The notes: generated by a model not told the origin, from the letters alone. 64,000 nt of DNA from an uncultured Roseovarius sp. (GCF_913057115.1 NZ_CAJXNN010000008.1:1-64000), one strand, 5' to 3'; positions 41,066-50,682 are shown, counted from the first letter of the stretch. Numbers and translations are program-made.

Positions 41066-43280
41066 TCCCAACGATCCGCTAGAGCGGCAGAACGAGAAGC
41101 TGCTCAAGATCGCCGAGTCGCTCATGCGGCGGGTCGAGGAATCCACCGATGCCTCGGGCGCGGCCTATGCGCAGTTTCAACGCGCCGCGATGCTGGAACA
41201 GGAGGTGCGCGCGCGGACGCTTGAACTGGAACGTGCGCTTGACCTTTTGAACGAGTCGAACGCGCGACTGGCCCAAGCCAACCGCGAGACCGAGGCCGCG
41301 CGCTCGAACCTCGCCAATGCGATCGAGACGGTGCAGGAGGGCTTTGCCCTGTTCAATGCCGATGAAGAGCTTGTCATGTGCAACAGCCGTTTCGGCATGC
41401 ACATGCCCGACATCCGCAGCGCGCTGGTTCCCGGGCTGACCTTCACGCAGTATGTCGAATTGGTTAGCCAATCCAAGCACCTGTCCCTGCCGGAAACGGA
41501 AACGCCGCAAGAATGGTCGCAACGGCGCATGGCGCGGCATTCGGACGAGCATGTGATCTTCAATGTGCGCATGATCTGGAACCGCTGGGTGCAGGTTTCG
41601 GAACACCGCACGCCGGATGGTGGCACGGTGATCTTGCAGACCGATGTGACAGATATCATGCGCATGGAACGGCAGGAGCGCGACCGTGTCCTCGACGATC
41701 AGGCCCGCCTGATCCGCGCCACGCTGGAGCATATCGACCAAGGGCTTTGCATCTTCGACAGCAAGCTGCGGCTGGTGGGGTGGAACAAACGCGCGAGCGA
41801 ACTTTTGGCCCTGCCCGCCGCCCGTTTCCAGATGGGGGCGCAATTTGGCACGCTCCTCAATCGGTTCCGTGCGGATATCACCTTCACCGACGGGATGAGC
41901 GCCGAGGACATCGAAGCCTGGGTGGGCAGCGAAGGCGCGCGCCCACCGCTCAGCTTCGAGATTCACCGGGGCCGCTCGCATATCCTGTCGGTTTTTGCGC
42001 AGGAAATGCCGGACCGTGGTTTCGTGATTTCCTTTACCGATGTCACCGCCGAACGACAGGCGGCGCAGGCGATCATCGAAGCCAAGGAACAACTCGAACA
42101 GCGGGTCGCCGACCGTACCGAGGAACTGGCCGACGCCCTCAAGGATGCCGAACGCGCCAATGCCACCAAGTCGCGCTTTGTCGCGGCGGCCAGCCACGAC
42201 CTGCTGCAACCGCTCTCGGCGGCCAAACTTTACGTCGCCACCCTTGGAAGCAACGCCGAATCCGAAACCGCCCGCAGCGTGGCCACCAAGGCGAGCAGCG
42301 CATTGGGTAGCGTCGAACATATTCTCGAAGCTCTGCTGGATATCTCGAAGCTGGATTCCGGCCGGGCCTCGGTTCACATCTCGGCCGTGCCTCTTGGCCC
42401 GATGCTCTCGCAACTGGGCGATGCCTTCGGCCCCGCCGCACAAGCCAAGGGTCTGGATTTGCGCATCCTCCCCAGTGCGGCGCTTGTGCAAAGCGATCCG
42501 ACCTATCTGCGGCGCATTCTGCAAAACCTGATCTCGAACGCGATCCGCTATACCGATGAAGGTCGGGTCCTCATCGGCACGCGCCGCCGGGGCGATCATC
42601 TGGCCATCGAGGTATGGGATACCGGCCCCGGCATCCCCGAAGCGGCACGCGAAACCATTTTCCAGGAGTTTCAACGTCTGGAAGCCGCCGCCAGTGCGGC
42701 CGAAGGCATGGGCCTTGGCCTTGCCATAGTCGAGCGCGCCTGCACACTTCTGGACCACTCGCTGGACCTGCGCTCGGAAAGCGGGCGCGGCTCGGTCTTT
42801 TCTGTTCAGGTTCCGCTGGCCCGCACCACCGGCCCGATCAGCACCGGCCTTGAAACCCAGACAAGCGCCAGGGACCGGGACCTGCAAAGCCTGATCGCGT
42901 TGGTGGTGGAAAACGAAGACAGCATGCGCGCCGCATTGACGATGATGCTTGAGACATGGGGCATTCAGGTTCTCGACTGCAAAAACGAGCACGAGGCCAG
43001 CACGCTGTTGCGCGAAATCGGTGTCGCCCCCGATGTCATCATCGCCGACTACCAGTTGGACAATGCCCGCCTTGGCACCGATGCGGCCAGCCATATCAGC
43101 GCCGAGTTCGGCCCCCTGCCCGTCTGTATCATTTCGGCGGATCGCTCCATTGAATTGGCCGAAACCTGTGGCAGCCGGGGCTTTACCCTGATCCATAAAC
43201 CTATCGACACCAACAAGCTGCTGACCTTCTTGTTGAACTGTGCCTCGGGTCAGGAGCCGCCAGCGGTTCCGATGCCCTAA
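41034..43280 (+). CDS. PAS hybrid histidine kinase (NahK/ErcS'-like)
   Basis: A 748-residue soluble kinase. An N-terminal coiled coil (about 45-95) is followed by two PAS-type domains (about 95-210 and 225-340), a second coiled coil, and HisKA with H388 in FVAAASHDLLQPLSA. HATPase_c shows NLISNAIRYTDEG, VWDTGPGIPE and GMGLGLAIV. A C-terminal receiver domain has its phospho-acceptor Asp in VIIADYQLDN near residue 680. The architecture and the SHDLLQPLSA box match NahK/ErcS' kinases, which act in ethanol oxidation and biofilm control in pseudomonads. It overlaps the FIST gene; ATG 41046 is an alternative start with better spacing to GAGG. Confidence 0.88.
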   Translation: MKKRMTPSLIDPNDPLERQNEKLLKIAESLMRRVEESTDASGAAYAQFQRAAMLEQEVRARTLELERALDLLNESNARLAQANRETEAARSNLANAIETVQEGFALFNADEELVMCNSRFGMHMPDIRSALVPGLTFTQYVELVSQSKHLSLPETETPQEWSQRRMARHSDEHVIFNVRMIWNRWVQVSEHRTPDGGTVILQTDVTDIMRMERQERDRVLDDQARLIRATLEHIDQGLCIFDSKLRLVGWNKRASELLALPAARFQMGAQFGTLLNRFRADITFTDGMSAEDIEAWVGSEGARPPLSFEIHRGRSHILSVFAQEMPDRGFVISFTDVTAERQAAQAIIEAKEQLEQRVADRTEELADALKDAERANATKSRFVAAASHDLLQPLSAAKLYVATLGSNAESETARSVATKASSALGSVEHILEALLDISKLDSGRASVHISAVPLGPMLSQLGDAFGPAAQAKGLDLRILPSAALVQSDPTYLRRILQNLISNAIRYTDEGRVLIGTRRRGDHLAIEVWDTGPGIPEAARETIFQEFQRLEAAASAAEGMGLGLAIVERACTLLDHSLDLRSESGRGSVFSVQVPLARTTGPISTGLETQTSARDRDLQSLIALVVENEDSMRAALTMMLETWGIQVLDCKNEHEASTLLREIGVAPDVIIADYQLDNARLGTDAASHISAEFGPLPVCIISADRSIELAETCGSRGFTLIHKPIDTNKLLTFLLNCASGQEPPAVPMP

Positions 43281-44236
43281 TGTGGCCCCGCCCCGCGATT
43301 TTCGATTTTCGGACGTGATCCGATGTCTTCGAGATGCGTCATCAGGGCCGACCGCCAAGCGGATTTGAGCGCCAGCGCCACTTGGCTAAGGGGCCGCAAC
43401 ATCGGGGTCAGGATCGCATATTCATAGCGCGGGGCGTCCTTCAAGGGCCGAAACACCACCTCGCCTTTGAGATTTTGGGTGATCCGCTCCGAAACCACGG
43501 CCAAGGGCCCGACGATCGCAAGGCACCGCCCGGTGCGCACAAAGTGCAGAAGCGGCGAAAAGGTCTGGCTTTCAACGGATACGGCAAGCGGCAAGCCTTC
43601 GCGCTGAAACCGCTCGACAATGCGCTCGCGGTGGGCATGGCCCGCTTGCAGCGCGCCCAATGGCCGGCCTGCCAGATCCTCCAATGCAAGCTCAGAGCAC
43701 CCGGCCAGTTCATGCGACGCGGGAAGCGCCACGAAACTTTCCGCAGTGATCTGCTCGGTGTGGTACTGCGCGTCGCGCCCCGTGGCGGTCGGCGCGTCGC
43801 AAAACCCGAAATCAATGCTTTGCGTGCGCACCAATTCCTCGATCTGCATCGAACTGCGCGAGGTGATGCTCACATCAAACTCCCCGCTGTCGCCCAGCCA
43901 ATCGGCGACGAAGCGCGGAAACAGGAAGGACGACGGCCCCGGCATGGCCGAGACGCGCAAGGACCCCGCACGCCCGGCGGCAAGGCTTTTCATGGTGCGC
44001 GACACCGTGTTGAGACGGTCCAGCACCCGCTCGGCCTCGACCAGAAGGTATTGCGCTTCGGGGACCGGCACCAACTGTCGGCCTCGCCGCTCGAACAGCT
44101 TCATGCCAAGCGTGTCTTCCAGCGAGCGTATCGCAAGACTGACCGCGGGCTGCGTCCGGCCCAGCTTGCGCGCCGCATCCGACAGCGAGGCCGAGGTCAT
44201 CACCGCGCGAAAGGCCGAGAGTTGCGTAAGATTCAT
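43277..44236 (-). CDS. LysR-family transcriptional regulator
   Basis: A 319-residue LysR regulator. The N-terminal helix-turn-helix reads LSAFRAVMTSASLSDAARKLGRTQPAVSLAIRSLE, and a C-terminal substrate-binding domain spans about 90-295. Its 3' end overlaps the kinase stop by four bases. It is divergent from the TAXI-TRAP receptor gene with a 131-base shared promoter that contains an inverted repeat, so control of that transporter and the linked oxidoreductase is likely. The effector is unknown. Confidence 0.92.
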   Translation of the reverse strand: MNLTQLSAFRAVMTSASLSDAARKLGRTQPAVSLAIRSLEDTLGMKLFERRGRQLVPVPEAQYLLVEAERVLDRLNTVSRTMKSLAAGRAGSLRVSAMPGPSSFLFPRFVADWLGDSGEFDVSITSRSSMQIEELVRTQSIDFGFCDAPTATGRDAQYHTEQITAESFVALPASHELAGCSELALEDLAGRPLGALQAGHAHRERIVERFQREGLPLAVSVESQTFSPLLHFVRTGRCLAIVGPLAVVSERITQNLKGEVVFRPLKDAPRYEYAILTPMLRPLSQVALALKSAWRSALMTHLEDIGSRPKIENRGAGPH

Positions 44237-44258
44237 GGCAATTCCATTAAGAAACCTA

Positions 44259-44278
44259 TGAATAATAAAAGTTATTCA
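44259..44278. promoter_or_regulatory. inverted repeat in the lysR/TRAP divergent promoter
   Basis: TGAATAA (44259-44265) and TTATTCA (44272-44278) flank six bases, 22 bases upstream of the LysR start. It is a plausible LysR binding site. Confidence 0.5.
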
Positions 44279-44367
44279 AATTTGTGTAAATCTATTCCTC
44301 TGTTACGCTCAAGGGCAAGTGGCGAGAAACGCCACGGTTCAACCACCAAAAACGGGGAGTTATCCAT

Positions 44368-45378
44368 ATGACATTACTCAAGAAAATAACTGGTGCGGCG
44401 CTTGCGCTGAGCCTTGGGGCAGGCACCGCGCTTGCTCAAGAGCCGACCTTTTTCCGAATCGGAACCGGCAGCGCCGGGGGCACCTATTTCCCCATCGGCG
44501 GCACCATCGCCAACGGTATTTCCGCCCCTCCCGGCTCGCGTCCCTGTGACGAAGGCGGGCAATGCGGTGTGCCGGGCCTGATCGCCATCGCGCAATCGAC
44601 CACCGCCTCGGTCTTCAACAACACCGCCGTGCAAAACGGCGAGCTTGAGGCCGGCATGGCCGCCGCCGACGTGACCCGTTCGATGTACATGGGCAGCGGC
44701 AAGTTCGAGGGCAAGCCGCATGAAAAGCTGCGGATCGTCGCCAACCTTTATCCCGAAGACCTGCACCTTGTGCTGCCCAAGGGGCAAAGCATCGACAGCC
44801 TTGCCGACTTGGAAGGCAAGCGCGTGGGCATCGCACAGGCCGGATCGGGCACGCAGGTGGCCGTGCTTCAGATGCTTGAGAAATGGGGCATCACCCGCGA
44901 CAACATCGAAGAGGCCGAATTGAACAACTCGCAATCTGCCGAACGCCTCGCCGATGGTCAGCTTGACGCCTATTTCTACGCCGCGGGCTGGCCGGTTTCC
45001 GCCATGGTGCAACTGGCCACCACCAAGGGGATGGAATTGCACAGCTTCTCGGACGAAGACCTTGCCATCATCAACGAGGCGGTGCCCGCCTATATCCCCT
45101 CGTCGATCCCGGCCGGTGTCTATGAAGGCATTGATTACGAGGTGAAAACCCCCGCCGTTTCGGCGCTGTTGAACGTGTCCTCGGATCTCGACGAGGAACT
45201 GGTCTATGGCATCACCAAGGCGCTGTGGAACGACAACACCCGCAAGCTGCTGGACAATGGTCATGCCAAGGGCAAGCAAATCACGCCCGACACCGCGCTG
45301 GACGGTGTGATGGCTCTGGGCGTGCCGCTGCATCCGGGCGCCGAAAGGTTCTACAAGGAAGCGGGCCTGCTGGAGTAA
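44368..45378 (+). CDS. TAXI-family TRAP transporter solute receptor
   Basis: A 336-residue periplasmic receptor. The signal peptide ends ALA at about residue 23, and the TAXI motif region FFRIGTGSAGGTYFPIGGTIAN follows (the family is named for such a segment). Later come VANLYPEDLHLVLPKG, and GKRVGIAQAGSGTQVAVLQML. TAXI receptors feed fused TRAP permeases with dicarboxylates, glutamate-like or other small acids. The permease gene follows after a hairpin at 45403-45431. Confidence 0.94.
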   Translation: MTLLKKITGAALALSLGAGTALAQEPTFFRIGTGSAGGTYFPIGGTIANGISAPPGSRPCDEGGQCGVPGLIAIAQSTTASVFNNTAVQNGELEAGMAAADVTRSMYMGSGKFEGKPHEKLRIVANLYPEDLHLVLPKGQSIDSLADLEGKRVGIAQAGSGTQVAVLQMLEKWGITRDNIEEAELNNSQSAERLADGQLDAYFYAAGWPVSAMVQLATTKGMELHSFSDEDLAIINEAVPAYIPSSIPAGVYEGIDYEVKTPAVSALLNVSSDLDEELVYGITKALWNDNTRKLLDNGHAKGKQITPDTALDGVMALGVPLHPGAERFYKEAGLLE

Positions 45379-45402
45379 TCCGGCGCCGCTTTGAGACAGC
45401 CA

Positions 45403-45431
45403 AGGGGGCGGCCCCGTCGCCGCCCCCTTTT
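45403..45431 (+). terminator. hairpin between receptor and permease genes
   Basis: AGGGGGCGG (45403-45411) pairs with CCGCCCCCT (45420-45428), then TTT. A partial terminator here would make receptor exceed permease, as is common for TRAP systems. Confidence 0.75.
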
Positions 45432-45463
45432 GCATCCGGCAAAACAAAAATACGGGGGGCACC

Positions 45464-47680
45464 ATGGCCGAGGGACAGAACGAGGCGTCAAGCGACCTGA
45501 GCGCCGACGACCTCAAGGATATCGAACGCAAGTATGACGAAGGTGCCGCCACGCGCACCGTGGCCCCCGGCTTTGCCGCCTTCCTGCGCTATGTCGCCTT
45601 GGCCTTTGCGGTCTATCACTACCTTACGGCGGGCTTTGCCCTGCCGCCCGATTTCTGGCACATGGGCTGGCACCTGTCGGGGCTCTTTATCCTGACCTAT
45701 GCCTTCTTCCCGCTGTTCAAAACCTCCTCGGCCTTTGATCTGAAAACCGGGGGACTACGAATTGGCGGTGTTCCGGTCCTCGATATCATCGCCATGGTTC
45801 TTGGCGTGGCCTCAGCCCTCTATCTGGGCCTTGCATGGCGCGGGATCGAGTTTCTCGGGATCGAGGAACAGACCTTCCGCATGGGCAACCCGAACAATTA
45901 CGACATGGTCTTTGGCTGTATCCTGATCGTGCTGGTGCTGGACATCGCGCGCCGCACGCTGGGCTGGGTGCTGCCGCTGATCATCTGCCTCTTTATGTGC
46001 TATGCCCTTTTCGGGCCGATCTTTCCCGGCATCCTTCAGCATCCGGGCGTGAAGTTCAGAACCTTCGTCTCGTCGATGTATTTCCCGCAGGAAGGCATCT
46101 TTGGCGTCACGCTTTGGGTGGTCTCGACCATCGTTTTCCACTTCGTTCTCTTTGGCGTGATTGCCCAGCGCACCGGGCTGGGCCAGCTTTTCATCGACAA
46201 CGCGACGATCCTTGCAGGCCGCTATACCGGCGGGCCGGCCAAGGTCTCGGTTGTGTCCTCGGCCTTTTTCGGCACGATCTCGGGCTCTTCGGTGGCCAAC
46301 ACCGTCTCGACGGGTGCCCTGACCATCCCCAACATGAAGCGGCTGGGATACCCCGGCCATTTCGCCGGCGGGGTCGAGGCTGCGGCCTCGGCCGGCGGCC
46401 AGATCACCCCACCGATCATGGGGGCGGCGGCCTTCATCATGGCCGAGTTTCTGGAGCTGCCCTATACCACCATCGTCATTGCGGCGATCTTCCCGGCACT
46501 GCTGCACTACGTGGGCGTGTTTGCCGTTGTCCACCTGATGGCGCGGCGGTTGAACCTGCAAGGGTTGGCCAAGGACAAGCTGCCGCAATTCGCCGCCGTC
46601 TGGCGCGATGGCTGGGCCAATATCGTGCCGCTGATCGGCCTGCTTTTGGTGCTGTTTTCGGGCTACACGCCTTTCATGTCGGCCTTCTGTGGCATTTCCC
46701 TGTCGCTGATCGCGGGGATGAGCCGGATCAAAGAGCCATTGAGCCTGATCTATGCCATGGGTTTCATCGCTTTCGTGATCTGGAAATACATGGGCGGCGG
46801 GTTTGATTTGTCGATGTCGCTCATGCTGATCGCGGGCAGCGTCATTGCCTGTTTCAACCCGCAACGCCGCATCACCTTGGGCGAGATGGCCGATACCTTC
46901 GAGACCGGCGTGAAATACGCCCTCGCCGTCGGTGCGGCCTCGGCCGCCGTCGGCATCGTGATCGGGGTGATCAATACGACCGGCGTGGGTTTCCGCATCG
47001 GCTTCATGGTGACGCAAGCGGCGACCGCCCTTGGCACGGACCTGCATTGGCTGTTCACCTATGGCACCTTCGAGCTGTTCTCGATCTCGGACCTGACGCT
47101 CTTTATCAGCCTCGTCTTCATTGCGCTGGCCTGTATCCTGATGGGCGCGGGCATCCCGACCACGGCGCTTTACATCATGCTGGTCTCGGTCGCCCAACCG
47201 GCGCTGGCGCAACTGGGCATCCCGCCCATCGCGAGCCACATGTTCGTGCTTTACTATGGCGTGGTGGCAGAGATCACGCCGCCGGTCTGCACCTCTGCCT
47301 ATGCGGCCTCGGCGATTGCCAACTCGAACCCCTTCCGGACCGGGATTTCCGCCTTCACGCTTGGCCTGGGCAAGGTGCTGGCGCCGATGGCCTTCGTCTA
47401 TGCGCCGGTGCTGCTGTTCGTGTCGGAAACCGGCTTTGATTTGTGGGAGTTCAGCTATACCGCCACAAGCTGCATCGTCGGGGTGATCTCGCTCTCGGCG
47501 GCGGTGGTCGGCTACTGGCTGGCGCCGATGGGGGCGCTGTCGCGGTGGCTTCTGGCGATCTCGGGGTTGATCTTTATCGCGCCCTCCTTGCAGGCCGATT
47601 TGGTGGCCTTGGTGATCGCCTCGCCGGTGATCCTGAGCCAGGTCATCGCCCGCCGCCGTGCGGCACCCGCGACGGGCTAG
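45464..47680 (+). CDS. TRAP transporter permease, fused 4TM/12TM (DctQM) type
   Basis: A 738-residue inner-membrane protein with many hydrophobic segments. The fused small and large TRAP subunits are typical of TAXI systems. DctM-type signatures include FFGTISGSSVANTVSTGALT, GGVEAAASAGGQITPPIMGA and the C-terminal repeat GAGIPTTALYIMLVSVAQPA, EITPPVCTSAYAASAIA. Uptake is driven by a sodium or proton gradient. The following gene starts four bases after its stop. Confidence 0.95.
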   Translation: MAEGQNEASSDLSADDLKDIERKYDEGAATRTVAPGFAAFLRYVALAFAVYHYLTAGFALPPDFWHMGWHLSGLFILTYAFFPLFKTSSAFDLKTGGLRIGGVPVLDIIAMVLGVASALYLGLAWRGIEFLGIEEQTFRMGNPNNYDMVFGCILIVLVLDIARRTLGWVLPLIICLFMCYALFGPIFPGILQHPGVKFRTFVSSMYFPQEGIFGVTLWVVSTIVFHFVLFGVIAQRTGLGQLFIDNATILAGRYTGGPAKVSVVSSAFFGTISGSSVANTVSTGALTIPNMKRLGYPGHFAGGVEAAASAGGQITPPIMGAAAFIMAEFLELPYTTIVIAAIFPALLHYVGVFAVVHLMARRLNLQGLAKDKLPQFAAVWRDGWANIVPLIGLLLVLFSGYTPFMSAFCGISLSLIAGMSRIKEPLSLIYAMGFIAFVIWKYMGGGFDLSMSLMLIAGSVIACFNPQRRITLGEMADTFETGVKYALAVGAASAAVGIVIGVINTTGVGFRIGFMVTQAATALGTDLHWLFTYGTFELFSISDLTLFISLVFIALACILMGAGIPTTALYIMLVSVAQPALAQLGIPPIASHMFVLYYGVVAEITPPVCTSAYAASAIANSNPFRTGISAFTLGLGKVLAPMAFVYAPVLLFVSETGFDLWEFSYTATSCIVGVISLSAAVVGYWLAPMGALSRWLLAISGLIFIAPSLQADLVALVIASPVILSQVIARRRAAPATG

Positions 47681-47684
47681 CCCC

Positions 47685-48926
47685 GTGGCAGATGACGTGA
47701 CCATTCTGGGCGCCGGTATCGTCGGTATCTGCGCCGCGCTCTCTTTGCTTGAACGTGGGCAGCGGGTGCGCCTGATCGACCGGGGTGAGCCGGGGCAGGA
47801 AACATCCTTCGGCAACGCCGGGGTGATCTCGCCGTGGTCGATCATCCCGCAATCTGCCCCGGGCCTGTGGCGGGCCTTGCCGGGGATGCTTTTGTCGCGC
47901 AACAAACCACTTGCAGTGCGCGCCGACACCTGGCCCCGAATGATCCCGTGGGGCCTGCGCCTTTTGTCTTTCGGCACCGAAGAAAAAATGCGCGGTGCGG
48001 CCGATGCGATGGACCACCTGTGTGCCCCGTCGGTTGACCTGTACCGCCGCCATCTTTCGGGGACAGGCCACGAGGCCCTGATCCGGGACAGCCATTACAT
48101 TCACGCCTTTCGCGATGACGCCGCGGCGCGCGATGCCTTCGAAAGCCTTGGCTACCGTATTCGCGCCGAGAAAGGCGCGCCCATGGATGTGGTGGACCAC
48201 GCCGCCCTCAAGCGATTGGAACCCGCCATCGGACCGGTCTACCGCGCCGGCATCACCATCGGGGCGCAGGCACGCTGCATCAATCCCGGGCGCATGGGGC
48301 AGGTCTTGGCCGAGAAGGCCCGGGCGATGGGTGCCCGGATCATCTGCGACGAGGTGCGCGCGCTCACGCCAACGACTGACGGCTGGGCAATCGCCGGGCG
48401 CGACCGAACCTATGACACGCCACACGTCGTGATCGCCATGGGCGCATGGTCGGCGGCCCTGCTTCGGCCGCTGGGATATCGGCTGCCGCTGATGGCCGAA
48501 CGTGGCTACCACATCGAATGCGCGAACCCGGGCATCAGCCTTGCGAACTCGATCATGGACATGGACGGCAAATTCGTCGCCTCGAGCATGGAAGGCGGCG
48601 TGCGGATTGCCGGGCAGGCCGAGTTCGGTCGCGCCGATGCGCCCCCCGATCAAAGGCGGCAAGCCATTCTTGCGCGACAGGCCAAGTCGGTTTTCCCCGA
48701 CCTCAACGTTGAAGACACGCGTTTCTGGATGGGCCGCCGCCCGTCCTTCCCCGACAGCTTGCCGGTGCTTGGCCCGTCCGAGCGGCACAAGGGGCTGCAC
48801 TTTTGCTTTGGCCATTCGCACTATGGCCTGATGATGGCCCCGAAATCCGGCGAGGTCTTGGCGGATCACCTGACAGGCGTCCGCCCCAATACTCCGATCG
48901 CGGCCTATCGCGCATCGCGGTTTTGA
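47685..48926 (+). CDS. FAD-dependent amine oxidoreductase (DadA-like D-amino acid dehydrogenase)
   Basis: A 413-residue DAO-family flavoprotein. The N-terminal dinucleotide fold is VTILGAGIVGICAALSLLERG, followed by ETSFGNAGVISPWS, as in DadA-type enzymes. The C-terminal MGRRPSFPDSLPVLGPSE and CFGHSHYGLMMAPKSGE segments complete the FAD site. The GTG at 47685 lies just after the permease stop; an upstream in-frame start at 47658 would sit inside it. Co-transcription with the TRAP transporter suggests it oxidises the imported compound, perhaps a D-amino acid or other secondary amine. The last 22 bases overlap the convergent cyclase gene. Confidence 0.9.
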   Translation: MADDVTILGAGIVGICAALSLLERGQRVRLIDRGEPGQETSFGNAGVISPWSIIPQSAPGLWRALPGMLLSRNKPLAVRADTWPRMIPWGLRLLSFGTEEKMRGAADAMDHLCAPSVDLYRRHLSGTGHEALIRDSHYIHAFRDDAAARDAFESLGYRIRAEKGAPMDVVDHAALKRLEPAIGPVYRAGITIGAQARCINPGRMGQVLAEKARAMGARIICDEVRALTPTTDGWAIAGRDRTYDTPHVVIAMGAWSAALLRPLGYRLPLMAERGYHIECANPGISLANSIMDMDGKFVASSMEGGVRIAGQAEFGRADAPPDQRRQAILARQAKSVFPDLNVEDTRFWMGRRPSFPDSLPVLGPSERHKGLHFCFGHSHYGLMMAPKSGEVLADHLTGVRPNTPIAAYRASRF

Positions 48927-49963
48927 GGGATCGGGCCTTTCATATCCCGGGCCAGACGCATCATCTTGTCAAAGGTCACATGCCGTCCACGGCCCTGATC
49001 CTTGGCCACATATAGCGCGCAATCGGCGTCCTGCATCATCTGGTCGAGATCGACCTGCGCATAATCGCAACTCAGGCTCGCTCCGATGCTGGCGGAAATC
49101 CGACATTCCTCATCGCCAAAGGGGATGGGCCGCTCCAGCCGCGCGATCAACCGTCCGGCAATCTCGGCCACGCGGTCGCGGTCGGTCAGCCCGGCAAAGA
49201 TCAAGACGAACTCATCCCCGCCCGTGCGGATGATCGTATCCCCGCTGCGCGTCTCGCTCACCATTCGGCGCGCGACCTGTTGCAGCACATGATCCCCCGC
49301 CGCGTGGCCCAGCGTATCGTTGACCGATTTGAAATAGTCCAGATCAAGGTTCATCAACACGAAATCGCGCTCGGTCTCCATCAGCCGGTCCAGCACGGGC
49401 TGCATCGCGCGGCGGTTTTTGAGGCCAGTCAGTGTATCGGTATAGGCCTGCTCCTCCGCGGCAATCTTGGCGCCTTGAAGCCGCAGGTTCAGCTTGCGCG
49501 AGGCCTCCATTGCCGCCGATTTCGCCTCGATCAGGTACAGCATCTCGATGGCAAGGTCGGTGGCCGCGAAATCGGCACTTGTCAGGGAGAAGTCACGTAC
49601 CGCATCCATCACCGATATCCCGAAAGACAGATTGACGATCACGCCGTTTTTGGGCCCTATCGCGCCACTGTCGGGCAAGGCAACCAAGACCCCCTTGAGC
49701 GCGGTGCGCGGCGCGGCGCGCAGTTCGAGATGCAGTTTCGCGCCTGCGGCGCGCCGCAGGTCTTTCATGCCCGCGCCCAGCTTGGGGCGCTTCAATTCCA
49801 CCAGTTCGAGGAACCGGCGCCCCTCCGGCGCGGTGTCGCCACATAGTTTTTCAAAGGTCGGCCCGGCATGCACCACATGCCCCGTGGCATTGAGCACCGC
49901 ATGCATCGGGCAGAGTGTATCCAAAAGCGCGTAAAGCGCGGTGTTCACATGCCCCTCGCTCAT
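48905..49963 (-). CDS. diguanylate cyclase with HNOBA-like N-terminal domain
   Basis: A 352-residue soluble protein. The N-terminal PAS-like region (about 12-120) has MHAVLNATGHVVHAGPTFEKLC and resembles the haem-NO-binding-associated domain of H-NOX partners. A coiled coil (about 140-172) follows. The GGDEF domain (about 173-335) has DTLTGLKNR, NLDLDYFKSVNDTLGH and an intact GGDEF active site at 248-252, so it should make cyclic di-GMP. An RxxD inhibitory site is not obvious. The start overlaps the H-NOX-like gene stop by ATGA, indicating a sensor-effector pair. Confidence 0.92.
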   Translation of the reverse strand: MSEGHVNTALYALLDTLCPMHAVLNATGHVVHAGPTFEKLCGDTAPEGRRFLELVELKRPKLGAGMKDLRRAAGAKLHLELRAAPRTALKGVLVALPDSGAIGPKNGVIVNLSFGISVMDAVRDFSLTSADFAATDLAIEMLYLIEAKSAAMEASRKLNLRLQGAKIAAEEQAYTDTLTGLKNRRAMQPVLDRLMETERDFVLMNLDLDYFKSVNDTLGHAAGDHVLQQVARRMVSETRSGDTIIRTGGDEFVLIFAGLTDRDRVAEIAGRLIARLERPIPFGDEECRISASIGASLSCDYAQVDLDQMMQDADCALYVAKDQGRGRHVTFDKMMRLARDMKGPIPQNRDAR

Positions 49964-50556
49964 CTCAATGCCGCCCCCAGATCAAAGGCTCGCCCACTGG
50001 CAAAGGCCACGTCCAACAACCGCACCTCGATGATTTCAACCTTGCCGCGCTTGCCCTTGTGATCCAGGAAAACAAGCGCGCCATAGTCATCGGCCATCGC
50101 CCGCAACAAGCCTATCATCACCGCGCCGAAGGCGATGCGCCCTCCGGCCATCGGGCCCACCGTCAGGCTGTAGTAATCCCGCGCGTGATCCTCCAGTTCC
50201 AGCGTCGGCAGCGACAAGTCCGGCACGGCAAGCTGCGCCCGCCCCGGCAAATCGTCGAGAGAGTGCAGGAACTCGACGAAATCCGTCCCCCCGAAGCGCA
50301 GCAACCGTCGCAGCGCCTCAAGATTGCCATGCGACACAAGATAGGTGCCGATATCCTCAAGCACCTCGGTCATGGGCTTGTTCAGCGAAACCGCGAGTTC
50401 CCCCAGAACTTCATGCGTGATCTCATCGTCATAGGACAACATGGCCTCAAACTCGGCAAATCCGAGGTCAAGCCGCTGCATGATCCCAAGCCACATCTCG
50501 CGCCCATATGTATCGCGGGTAAAGCGTTCCACCGCGCGATTGACCAAACCGTGCAT
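49960..50556 (-). CDS. H-NOX-like (haem-NO-binding fold) protein lacking the canonical haem ligand
   Basis: A 198-residue protein starting MHGLVNRAVERF and TYGREMW, as in bacterial H-NOX sensors, with EVLEDIGTYLVSHGN and LRFGGTDFVEFLHSLDDL. By eye alignment, the position of the proximal histidine (FLxxLDxLH) is Pro104. The YxSxR propionate motif reads Y128-Y-S-L-T132, so Arg is replaced by Thr. Haem binding in the canonical way is therefore doubtful; H98 or H76 might substitute. ATG 50556 has GGAG upstream, preferred over an in-frame ATG at 50568. It is coupled to the HNOBA-GGDEF gene. Confidence 0.85.
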   Translation of the reverse strand: MHGLVNRAVERFTRDTYGREMWLGIMQRLDLGFAEFEAMLSYDDEITHEVLGELAVSLNKPMTEVLEDIGTYLVSHGNLEALRRLLRFGGTDFVEFLHSLDDLPGRAQLAVPDLSLPTLELEDHARDYYSLTVGPMAGGRIAFGAVMIGLLRAMADDYGALVFLDHKGKRGKVEIIEVRLLDVAFASGRAFDLGAALR

Positions 50557-50682
50557 CGTTTTCTCCATCGTGGGTGGCTCACCTTGGGCAAAGGCCGGTT
50601 AAAATCCGCTCAACATATAAAATCCAAAACAGATTTCGCGCAGCCCTTGCCGGGGCCGGAACGCGCTGCTAAGTGACGAGTA

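Noticed and set aside
41079-43358. 759-codon minus-strand frame opposite the hybrid kinase
   Set aside because: Antisense to a kinase with every catalytic motif in place.
45812-47977. 721-codon minus-strand frame opposite the TRAP permease
   Set aside because: Extremely Arg/Asp/His-rich; a typical antisense artefact of a hydrophobic GC-rich gene.
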